NCBI GenBank assembly: GCA_964390695.1
Contig: CAYMKI010000042.1
Coordinates: forward strand, 1 to 19,951
DNA from: CAWACC01 sp964390695
Lineage (GTDB): Bacteria > Chlamydiota > Chlamydiia > Chlamydiales > Parachlamydiaceae
Direction: 5' to 3'
Length of the DNA stretch: 19,951 nucleotides
Shown one piece after another: positions 7,236-13,592 of this stretch. The notes beneath the pieces were generated by a model. That model made no database searches, was not told where the DNA came from, and saw only the letters and a list, made by a program, of their open reading frames with translations. Each line of letters opens with the position of its first letter. Positions within the stretch are counted from its first letter, which is position 1. The position numbers were made by a program, and so were the translations under genes.

Positions 7236-7777
7236 GGGAAAACCGGGCTCTCATGCAAGGATTTGCCCTGCAGATCTTTGGCGGACAGCAAGGGAGGGCC
7301 GCTGATCGGCCAGGTAATCCCCAGATCGGCATCATCCCATCGGATGCAGTGTTCTGAAGAAGGATCATAAAAATCTGTGGCTTTATATATAAAATCGGCC
7401 TGAGCGGAAAGCGTTAAAAATCCATGTGCAAAGCCGGGGGGGATCCACAGCATCTGCGGCGTTTGGCTGTCGAGATGTACACCGACCCATTTACCAAATG
7501 TCGGCGATCTTTTGCGCAGGTCCACAGCCACATCATACACAGCACCATGCACCACCATCACCAGTTTTCCCTGAGGACGGGCTAGTTGATAGTGCAATCC
7601 CCTCAGGACATGCTTTGTAGAATGAGAGAAGTTGTCCTGCACAAAATCTGCCTCGATGCCTGCCGAGGCTTTGAGCTTATCTCTTTGATAACTCTCCAAA
7701 AAGAAACCTCTGGCATCCCTGTATACCACAGGAGTAATGAGTTTGACGTCGGGAAGCGAGGTGGCTTCAACCTTCAT
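7232..7777 (-). CDS. rfbC: dTDP-4-dehydrorhamnose 3,5-epimerase
   Basis: This 181-residue cupin-fold enzyme epimerises dTDP-4-keto-6-deoxyglucose at C3 and C5 to the L-rhamnose series. Family hallmarks are the RGLHYQ motif (59-64, catalytic H62), the preceding FVQDNFSHS segment, WIPPGFAHGFLTLS (111-124) and the downstream FIYKATDFY region with the catalytic Tyr (Y131). Length matches RmlC enzymes. It starts 9 bp after the rfbB stop and overlaps rfbD by 4 bases, which indicates one transcription unit. It acts as a homodimer in the cytoplasm in characterised relatives. Confidence 0.96.
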   Translation of the reverse strand: MKVEATSLPDVKLITPVVYRDARGFFLESYQRDKLKASAGIEADFVQDNFSHSTKHVLRGLHYQLARPQGKLVMVVHGAVYDVAVDLRKRSPTFGKWVGVHLDSQTPQMLWIPPGFAHGFLTLSAQADFIYKATDFYDPSSEHCIRWDDADLGITWPISGPPLLSAKDLQGKSLHESPVFP

Positions 7778-7786
7778 AAAAAAACT

Positions 7787-8851
7787 CTATTCATGCACTT
7801 GGTATTGAGCTAATATCCAGTCGCGATATTCGCCGCTGATCACATTTTCCAACCACTGCAGGTGATCTAGGTACCATGAGACCGTTTTGCGCAGGTTGTC
7901 TTCAAATTTACATTTGGGCTTCCAATGCAGCTCGTGTTGCAGTTTGGTGCCGTCTAACGAGTAGCGTCGATCATGGCCTGGGCGGTCTTTGACATGCTTG
8001 ATCAGGGATTCATGGGGTCGATATGGAGAATCGCAGCGCAATTCATCCAGAATATTGCATAACATCTTGACCAAGGTTAAATTGGTGCATTCGGTGCCCG
8101 CGCCGATATTATAAGTGGATCCGGGAAGACCTTTCTGCAAGATCAGATTTAAAGCTTCGCAGTGGTCGCCGACATATAGCCACTGGCGTACCTGTTGTCC
8201 ATCTCCGTAGATGGGCAAAGACTTGCCTTGCAAGGCATTCACAAGGATCAGAGGAATGAGCTTTTCCGGGAACTGATACGGTCCGAAATTGTTCGGGCTG
8301 TACGTGGTCAGGGTCGGCAAGCCATAAGTCTTATGGTAAGCGCGTACGATGTGGTCAAAGGAGGCTTTTGAGGCAGCATAAGGACTGTTAGGTGCAAAAG
8401 GCGTGGTTTCGATACAAGAAGGTGCATCTGGGCTCAAAGAGCCGTAAACTTCATCTGTTGAGACGTTCAGGAAACGAAACTGCGCCCGCTCGTTGGGAGG
8501 CATATGCTTCCAATAAGCCAGCACCTCGTCTAAAAATGCGAATGCGCTGACGATGTTGTGGTGGATAAAACTTTCTGGATGGTGGATCGAGCGGTCGACA
8601 TGTGTGTCTGCGGCAAAATGGATGATCTTTTTAGGCTTATATTTTTGCAGGGTCTCCCTGATCAAGCTGCGGTTGCCGATATCGCCATGGATAAAGATAT
8701 GGTGGGGGTTGTGCTCCAAAGCGGCCAAATTGTTGATATTGCCGGCATAGGTAAGCTTATCGATATTGACTACCTGTACCCTCTCTTGGCCCACAGCTTG
8801 GAGCACAAAATTGGAGCCGATAAATCCAGCTCCTCCTGTCACCATTAACAT
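7787..8851 (-). CDS. rfbB: dTDP-glucose 4,6-dehydratase
   Basis: This NAD-dependent extended short-chain dehydrogenase converts dTDP-glucose to dTDP-4-keto-6-deoxyglucose. I set the start at 8851 (MLMVTGGAGFIGSN), giving 354 residues. An upstream in-frame ATG at 8917 would add 22 residues with no family resemblance and would overlap the likely promoter. A GAGG lies 8 bp before the 8851 ATG. Motifs are GxxGxxG (G6, G9, G12), the T132-D133-E134 triad in STDEVYG, the Y158-x3-K162 pair and SPNNFGPYQFPEKLIPL. It leads rfbBCD. The product may feed surface glycans or glycosylation of the neighbouring collagen-like proteins, which is inference. Confidence 0.95.
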   Translation of the reverse strand: MLMVTGGAGFIGSNFVLQAVGQERVQVVNIDKLTYAGNINNLAALEHNPHHIFIHGDIGNRSLIRETLQKYKPKKIIHFAADTHVDRSIHHPESFIHHNIVSAFAFLDEVLAYWKHMPPNERAQFRFLNVSTDEVYGSLSPDAPSCIETTPFAPNSPYAASKASFDHIVRAYHKTYGLPTLTTYSPNNFGPYQFPEKLIPLILVNALQGKSLPIYGDGQQVRQWLYVGDHCEALNLILQKGLPGSTYNIGAGTECTNLTLVKMLCNILDELRCDSPYRPHESLIKHVKDRPGHDRRYSLDGTKLQHELHWKPKCKFEDNLRKTVSWYLDHLQWLENVISGEYRDWILAQYQVHE

Positions 8852-8888
8852 AGATATAACCTCACATGTTTTTAGAGTGCGCCATTGA

Positions 8889-8917
8889 TTAATAAATACA
8901 ATAGCGGACTCTGGCAA
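8889..8917 (-). promoter_or_regulatory. Candidate sigma70-type promoter of rfbBCD
   Basis: On the minus strand TTGCCA (complement of 8912-8917, 5/6 to TTGACA) is followed after 17 bp by TATTAA (complement of 8889-8894, 4/6). A start site near 8882 would give a leader of about 30 bases before the 8851 ATG, which supports that start codon. Confidence 0.4.
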
Positions 8918-9178
8918 TTCCGATGATACCTATCATAAAGATTTATTGAAAGCTGTCATTTTGTATTAAATTTTTATCAAGCATTTAGTAATGACATATC
9001 ATCACATTTCTTGAAAAGCAACTATGCATCTCCGTACAAGTTTCGTAACGTATTGAAATGTGTATACAGAAAATATAGAAAGATCAATTCCAGGTAAAAT
9101 CGAATTGTGCGATTTATTGCGTACAATTGTCATTAATAAGTTATCAATAATGTAGAAATTTTCTCTATGAAAGATCAA
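8918..9178. other. AT-rich intergenic region, no gene seen
   Basis: This stretch between the collagen-like cluster and rfbB is AT-rich and shows no ORF with family resemblance. A 66-codon minus-strand reading frame (9002-9202) runs partly through the 9179-9233 inverted repeat and lacks support. I see no RNA gene here. Confidence 0.5.
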
Positions 9179-9233
9179 CCAAATGACCTGAAAATTTGGC
9201 ATTAGGACCTAGCCTAGTTTTCAGGTCATTTGG
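9179..9233 (-). terminator. 16-bp perfect inverted repeat after the collagen-like cluster
   Basis: ccaaatgacctgaaaa at 9179-9194 is exactly complementary to ttttcaggtcatttgg at 9218-9233, with a 23-base loop. It lies 28 bp beyond the last collagen-like stop codon, so it may end that transcript. There is no long U-run after the stem in the minus direction, and the loop is large for an intrinsic terminator. It could instead protect the mRNA end or bind a regulator. A short palindrome (tggatatcca, 9231-9240) overlaps its right edge. Confidence 0.5.
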
Positions 9234-9261
9234 ATATCCATGGCTAGGAATTGGGAAGCTC

Positions 9262-10209
9262 TTACTGAATTTTTTCAACCAAAAAATATCCTAAAGTCGG
9301 ATCATCTGTTGACTGAAATTTTGCCTGACTTAATGACCGAGATCCAGTCCCATCACTTGAGTCTACTAGATTAACCGATAATGACACCGGATTTTTAATC
9401 ACTGTAACGATTGAATGGAAGCGATTATCATCCAAGCTAACAAATTGAGTGCCATTTATAAATGTAGCGAGTGCAAAACTTAAACCCACAGTAGGAATAG
9501 CTTTACTCCCATTAACATAAAGGGCAAAAAATGCATACGATGACGTGGTTAGATTAAGATTAGCATCCAAACCATAAAATTGCCCTAATCCATATGATAC
9601 TTGATAAATTCCATCAGGAATATTTTGCAAAACAGTGCCTGTCCAATTTACCCCTGGTATAGGATTTTGACTAGCAACTTCAGTGAAGGGCACTGCTCCC
9701 CCGGGAATAAAACTGGCTGACAAAGCAACCGTAAATAACACTCCAGAAGATGTCGCTGTGGATCCCCCTTGGCTTGCAACATTGATCGCCAAAAAATAGG
9801 GGAACCCAGATGCTAAACCTGTGGGGCCTTTAGGCCCAGTAGATCCAACGGGACCTTGAGGACCTGTTGTACCAGGATAACCATTTGGCCCTGTATTTCC
9901 TTGAGGTCCCGGTGGGCCCTGGTCACCGATCATACCTGTGGGTCCAGTGATTCCAGTAGCACCTGTAGGGCCTCCAGAAGGACCTATTGGTCCTGTAGGA
10001 CCCATCGGACCTGTAGGTCCGATCAAGCCCTTATTCCCTTGAGATCCTTGAGGAGGTTTAACACATTCACAACAATCACCTTTTCTGGATGCATAATTGA
10101 TCCCAGCAGGTATTGGGTTGTCATTTTGGGCTTGCAACTCGCACATAAAAGCAAACGATGTAATTATCGATGTGAAAATTATACCAAGAATTCCACGCAC
10201 AGCCTTCAT
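9262..10209 (-). CDS. Secreted collagen-like protein, third of three
   Basis: This is a 315-residue protein. A signal peptide (about 1-27, ending in LQA) is followed by a short linker with C46, C47 and C49, then collagen-like Gly-X-Y sequence at 55-78 (8 triplets), one extra Gly at 79, and 80-133 (18 triplets). The C-terminal domain (about 136-315) contains VPFTEV, NPIPG, IPDGIYQVSYGLG and the ending DDPTLGYFLVEKIQ. Five triplets are GPT and ten of 26 have Thr in the third position. The layout matches the next two genes almost residue for residue. A GAGG lies 8 bp before the ATG. The C-terminal part is Gly/Ser/Thr-rich and beta-like, comparable to BclA/TNF/C1q-type heads, but that fold is not shown. 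It is probably exported and displayed or released. Its function is unknown. Confidence 0.9.
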   Translation of the reverse strand: MKAVRGILGIIFTSIITSFAFMCELQAQNDNPIPAGINYASRKGDCCECVKPPQGSQGNKGLIGPTGPMGPTGPIGPSGGPTGATGITGPTGMIGDQGPPGPQGNTGPNGYPGTTGPQGPVGSTGPKGPTGLASGFPYFLAINVASQGGSTATSSGVLFTVALSASFIPGGAVPFTEVASQNPIPGVNWTGTVLQNIPDGIYQVSYGLGQFYGLDANLNLTTSSYAFFALYVNGSKAIPTVGLSFALATFINGTQFVSLDDNRFHSIVTVIKNPVSLSVNLVDSSDGTGSRSLSQAKFQSTDDPTLGYFLVEKIQ

Positions 10210-10259
10210 AATCTAGACCTCGATCTCTGTTTGTATCTTAAAAATTCCAATACTTTAAA

Positions 10260-11228
10260 TTACCTTAATTTTATTATCTGAAAGTATCCTAGGGTAGGAT
10301 CATCAGAACCATTTATGCGCCATTGACTTAAATTTGTAGGATTAGAACTTCCGGTAACATATTTAATGGAAAGAGTATTCGTTGCGCCTGGTAAATAAAC
10401 GACTGAAGAATTCGTATAAAATTCAGAATTGTTTCCCCAAATCGTATAAAGGGTATTAATATATATCGCATAGACAAAAGTTATACCGCGATTGTAAGGA
10501 TTATATAAATCGGAAGGGGTTGGAAGAGCTCCGTTTATACTTAACGAGAAAAAATAGTAGGCCTTACTTGATGTACCAGTATTGGTGGTTAAGCTCATAT
10601 ATTTTCCCAATCCATATGTAACTTCATATAATCCCGGGGGGATGTTTGCTAGTTGAAAGGTTTCTGAAATTGGAACAGAATTCCAAGAAGCTCCTGGTAT
10701 AGGATTTGAACTTGTTACGGGGGTAAATGGCACATCACCGCTTGTATGAAAAGATGCCGAAGTATTAACCTGGCCTGTTGTTCCTCCTGAAGAAGCCACA
10801 TTGATAGCAAGCATATAAGGAAATGATGAGTTCGGCCCTGTTTGTCCTGTTTGCCCTATAGGACCCGTAATACCCATAAGTCCTGCATTTCCAATGGCCC
10901 CTGTTATTCCGTCAGGACCTTGACTTCCCTGGGGTCCTTGTGGCCCAGTAGGACCTTGAGGTCCTGTGGGGCCTATAGGGCCTGTGGGTCCAAGCGACAA
11001 ACCTGTTGGCCCTGTAGGCCCAATTGGGCCTACATCTCCGACAGGCCCTTGAGGACCTCTAGGGCCTCTGACAGGCTCTGTACACTCTTTACATTTAGCA
11101 TTTGGATATATTTCATTCATTAGGTTTGATGTGTTCTTACTTTCTTCAGCATAACTAAAAAAAGGCAAAGCACATAATGACATACTCAACATTAACTTGT
11201 TTTTATCGAATAGAAATTGAATAGTCAT
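10260..11228 (-). CDS. Secreted collagen-like protein, second of three
   Basis: This is a 322-residue paralogue of its neighbours. The signal peptide covers about residues 1-27 (FFSYA end). C46 and C49 (CKEC) precede the collagen-like region at 55-78 (8 triplets), Leu79 as the single-residue break, and 80-133 (18 triplets). FPYMLAINVAS starts the head at 136, exactly the same position as in the third protein. The head carries VPFTPV, NPIPG, IPPGLYEVTYGLG and DDPTLGYFQIIKLR. Five triplets are GPT and nine have Thr in the third position. The ATG has AGGA 7 bp upstream and follows the first gene's stop after 21 bp. A 50-bp gap separates it from the third gene. The head is the most divergent of the three, with an Asn/Tyr-rich insertion around 240-275. 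Confidence 0.9.
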   Translation of the reverse strand: MTIQFLFDKNKLMLSMSLCALPFFSYAEESKNTSNLMNEIYPNAKCKECTEPVRGPRGPQGPVGDVGPIGPTGPTGLSLGPTGPIGPTGPQGPTGPQGPQGSQGPDGITGAIGNAGLMGITGPIGQTGQTGPNSSFPYMLAINVASSGGTTGQVNTSASFHTSGDVPFTPVTSSNPIPGASWNSVPISETFQLANIPPGLYEVTYGLGKYMSLTTNTGTSSKAYYFFSLSINGALPTPSDLYNPYNRGITFVYAIYINTLYTIWGNNSEFYTNSSVVYLPGATNTLSIKYVTGSSNPTNLSQWRINGSDDPTLGYFQIIKLR

Positions 11229-11249
11229 AAATGATTCCTTATATCCATT

Positions 11250-12200
11250 TTACTGCAGTTTTTTTATAAGTATAAATCCCAGAGTTGGATCATCTTCAGC
11301 AGAAATTAAAATTTGCGATAATCTGGCTGAAGCAGCTCCATCAACAAACTGCACTTTTACAGGTTTTGGACTTCCCGTTATATTGATAATCGTAGATATG
11401 GTATGAAATTGATTGTCTAAGTTTTGGTATGACAACACAACACCTGCCTTAAAGCTGATACCATAGGTAGGACTTAAGCTAACATTTGGAGTTAATCTAC
11501 TTGAATCTACAAAAAGCTCAAAATATAGATATTGATCATCGTCTTTTTGTCCTAGATTATCTGTAGTTACTGAGCATCCAAAAATAATACCTAAACCGAA
11601 AGTCACTTCATAAATGCCAGGAGGAACTGTAATTGTATTCCCCGGAACAAGTCCTGTTATAGGATTAGCACTGGGCACTTCAGTAAATGGAACGGGAGAT
11701 CCTTGGTTAATAAGAGCTGAAACCGCAGTGCCGAATCCTAAAACAGAGCTCGATGTTCCCCCTTGACTCATGAGGTTGACGGCATAATAATATGGAACAT
11801 CAGCCATAGGCCCTGCAGGTCCAGTAAAACCCGTAGCTCCGGACGGGCCAGCAGATCCTGTTGGGCCGATAGGTCCCACAGGTCCTGTATTACCGATAAT
11901 ACCAGTCGGTCCAGACACACCAGAAGGCCCTTGAGGACCTGTCGGTCCTACAGGTCCTTGATATCCTTCAAAAGGACCAGTTGGTCCTGTAAGCCCGATT
12001 GGACCTGTGGGACCGGTTATCCCTTGATAGCCTTTGGGTCCTTTTTTAGGTTTATCACAATCACAACAACTCGCAGATTCTGATAAATTTAATAGATTAC
12101 CGGAAGGATTTCCTATTGCATCCACATCCGCCAAAAGAGATGTTTTGATAAATACTTGAATAACTAATGCTGTGAAAACAAAAGCCGTGGCTACTTTCAT
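11250..12200 (-). CDS. Secreted collagen-like protein, first of three
   Basis: This is a 316-residue protein and the first gene of the cluster in transcription order. The signal peptide ends at about 24 (SLLA). C45, C46 and C48 lie before the collagen-like region at 54-77 (8 triplets), Glu78 breaks the register, and 79-132 holds 18 triplets. The head begins VPYYYAVN and carries VPFTEV, NPITG, VPPGIYEVTFGLG and DDPTLGFILIKKLQ. Five GPT triplets and ten third-position Thr are present. AGGA lies 6 bp upstream of the ATG. Such repeats occur in Bacillus BclA, streptococcal Scl and Legionella Lcl proteins, which mediate surface adhesion. A similar role towards an amoebal host is possible but not shown. 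Confidence 0.9.
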   Translation of the reverse strand: MKVATAFVFTALVIQVFIKTSLLADVDAIGNPSGNLLNLSESASCCDCDKPKKGPKGYQGITGPTGPIGLTGPTGPFEGYQGPVGPTGPQGPSGVSGPTGIIGNTGPVGPIGPTGSAGPSGATGFTGPAGPMADVPYYYAVNLMSQGGTSSSVLGFGTAVSALINQGSPVPFTEVPSANPITGLVPGNTITVPPGIYEVTFGLGIIFGCSVTTDNLGQKDDDQYLYFELFVDSSRLTPNVSLSPTYGISFKAGVVLSYQNLDNQFHTISTIINITGSPKPVKVQFVDGAASARLSQILISAEDDPTLGFILIKKLQ

Positions 12201-12256
12201 AAATATTCCTGCAGTCTAAGCAAACTATACAAGAGAGATCCTATGCTTATCCCTTA

Positions 12257-12284
12257 TATATACAAGATATTTTTTTGAAAACAA
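12257..12284 (-). promoter_or_regulatory. Weak candidate promoter of the collagen-like cluster
   Basis: In the 95-bp gap upstream of the first collagen-like gene, TTGTTT (complement of 12279-12284) is followed after 16 bp by TATATA (complement of 12257-12262). A TATATA also sits at 18-bp spacing. The region is AT-rich, so chance matches are likely. Confidence 0.25.
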
Positions 12285-12295
12285 CTAATTCAGTA

Positions 12296-13216
12296 TTATG
12301 TAACTGTCTCTTGAGGGTCTCTTTTGGATGCTTTAACCTCTTCTTGATAAAATAGGATGAGCCCCAGACTGAGGACCATCAAGGAGGCGTAGAAAGGCCA
12401 GGTGACGTTTTCTCCAAGGAGCATCCATCCAAAGAAAGCTGAAAAGAGAGGCGTGCTGAGACCGGAAAAGGACAGCAACGTCGGAGAGAATTTTTTTAGG
12501 AGCCAGCCGTAGAGGTTATAGCCAATGATATTGGAAACCAAAATCAAAACCAGGGTGCAGGTGATAAAGGGGAGCATTTCAGTCACCGGCAGGGGCTGCC
12601 AATCTTCCTGAACGAAAGAGTGGGCCAAGGAAAAAGCCCCTCCGATCATCATGCTAAAGCCATTGGCTACGAGAGGCGAGTGCTGCCTGTCTTGCACCAT
12701 TTGTTTCAATAATATCCATCCGTAGACACTGCATGCTGCAGCGCTCAGCACGGCCAGTTCTGCCCAGGAAAAGATCCAGAAATGCCCGGTTAGCTCTTCC
12801 GAGGTTGTTTGGGCAAGCAGCATGGGCATTACCCCTGCGATGCCGATGAGAAGGCCCAGCCATTTTTTTCCGGAGAGTTTTTCGTTGAATACCAAAAAGG
12901 AAAACAATGCCGAGAGAAAAGGGGAGAGGCTATAGATAAAGCAGGTTTTGAACGAAGTCAGGTATTGCAGCCCCCAAAACTCAAACACATTGGTGAGGTA
13001 AATATTGAAAAAGGCCAATTGCAGAAGAGGCAGGAGGTCTTGTTTTTTCAATGTTAGGAGGTCCCGGCGGCAGCACACCAGATAGCCGACCATGAAAATG
13101 CCTGCAAGCAGCATGCGGAAGCCGACGAAAAATAGGGGCGTGCTGTAGGATAAGCCAATTTTAGCCACGGTGAAGACGCTGGCGAAGAGCGCATACATGA
13201 TAAAGACCATCATCAT
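12296..13216 (-). CDS. EamA/DMT-family membrane transporter
   Basis: This 306-residue hydrophobic protein has about ten predicted transmembrane helices in two repeats. The first half opens with MYALFASVFTVAKIGL and FVGFRMLLAGIFM. The second half contains GLSTPLFSAFFGWMLLGENVTWPFY, a typical end-of-repeat phrase of EamA (formerly DUF6) drug/metabolite transporters. The C-terminal tail is short and charged. Members export or import small metabolites, including amino acids, nucleotide-type compounds and drugs, and the substrate cannot be read from sequence. The start is ambiguous among three consecutive Met codons, and only a weak GGT precedes them. It is on the same strand as the collagen-like genes 95 bp downstream, but a functional link is not evident. 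Confidence 0.85.
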   Translation of the reverse strand: MMMVFIMYALFASVFTVAKIGLSYSTPLFFVGFRMLLAGIFMVGYLVCCRRDLLTLKKQDLLPLLQLAFFNIYLTNVFEFWGLQYLTSFKTCFIYSLSPFLSALFSFLVFNEKLSGKKWLGLLIGIAGVMPMLLAQTTSEELTGHFWIFSWAELAVLSAAACSVYGWILLKQMVQDRQHSPLVANGFSMMIGGAFSLAHSFVQEDWQPLPVTEMLPFITCTLVLILVSNIIGYNLYGWLLKKFSPTLLSFSGLSTPLFSAFFGWMLLGENVTWPFYASLMVLSLGLILFYQEEVKASKRDPQETVT

Positions 13217-13284
13217 GGTGTGTGTACCTTTGTATTTGTGTTGTACTGGCCCATTTGTGAGGGGCCTGTTATTGTCTTGGGTAG

Positions 13285-13369
13285 CAGCCTTACAGGCTGG
13301 GACACCTTATCCATATGTCAACCAGGGCGATGCCCTGGGCTATTACGTACCAAGCCTTTGGCCTGAAGG
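13285..13369 (+). repeat. REP-like three-hairpin repeat, copy 1
   Basis: Three successive palindromes occur: cagcc-ttaca-ggctg (13285-13299), ccagggc-gat-gccctgg (13322-13338) followed by gctattacgt, and an imperfect aagcctttggcct stem (about 13351-13369). The same order appears inverted at 13500-13583. The phrase agggcgatgccctgggctat is one I recall as a dispersed repeat in diverse bacteria, often mis-annotated as coding (QGDALGY). It is non-coding here. The rest of 13217-13592 shows no gene. Confidence 0.75.
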
Positions 13370-13499
13370 CATAATATATACGCTACCAAAATCATGGCAG
13401 CAATTATATGAACATCCTTTCGCTGTTCTGGTCTTTAGGTAGAAGGCTCATCACAATCACGCAGTCAAGACCCGAACAACAACCTCGCACATCAAGCCT

Positions 13500-13583
13500 C
13501 CAGCCCAAAGGGCTGGAACGTAATAGCCCAGGGCATCGCCCTGGGAAATGGATCTATCATCTTTGGCACCCTGTAAGGGTGCC
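13500..13583 (-). repeat. REP-like three-hairpin repeat, copy 2 (inverted)
   Basis: Read on the minus strand the order is ggcaccc-ttac-agggtgcc (13565-13583), cccagggc-gat-gccctggg (13527-13545), gctattacgt, then ccagccc-ttt-gggctgg (13500-13516). The stems are longer and more perfect than in copy 1. The first hairpin lies only about 10 bp beyond the TPR gene's stop codon, so it may act as that gene's transcription end. The two copies form a head-to-head pair around about 130 bp of unique sequence, as in BIME arrangements. Confidence 0.8.
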
Positions 13584-13592
13584 GCATCCAAT

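Noticed and set aside
8852..8917. Longer rfbB start adding 22 residues
   Set aside because: The extra residues do not belong to the family, overlap the likely promoter, and the downstream ATG at 8851 has the better ribosome-binding site.
9002..9202. 66-codon minus-strand ORF between the collagen cluster and rfbB
   Set aside because: It has no family resemblance, overlaps the 9179-9233 inverted repeat and AT-rich sequence, and no convincing ribosome-binding site was seen.
10120..10209. Possible lipoprotein signal in the third collagen-like protein (Cys23)
   Set aside because: The residues before the Cys (A-F-M) do not fit a lipobox, and a normal signal peptidase site (LQA) follows shortly after.
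9856..12083. Plus-strand ORFs opposite the collagen-like regions, rich in Arg, Ser and Cys
   Set aside because: They are the complement of Gly-X-Y coding repeats. Composition follows from the repeat, and there are no independent start signals.
13170..13442. Plus-strand ORF containing QGDALGYYVPSLW
   Set aside because: It is a translation of the REP-like repeat and overlaps the transporter gene on the other strand. The same phrase appears from the inverted copy, as expected for a repeat and not a gene.
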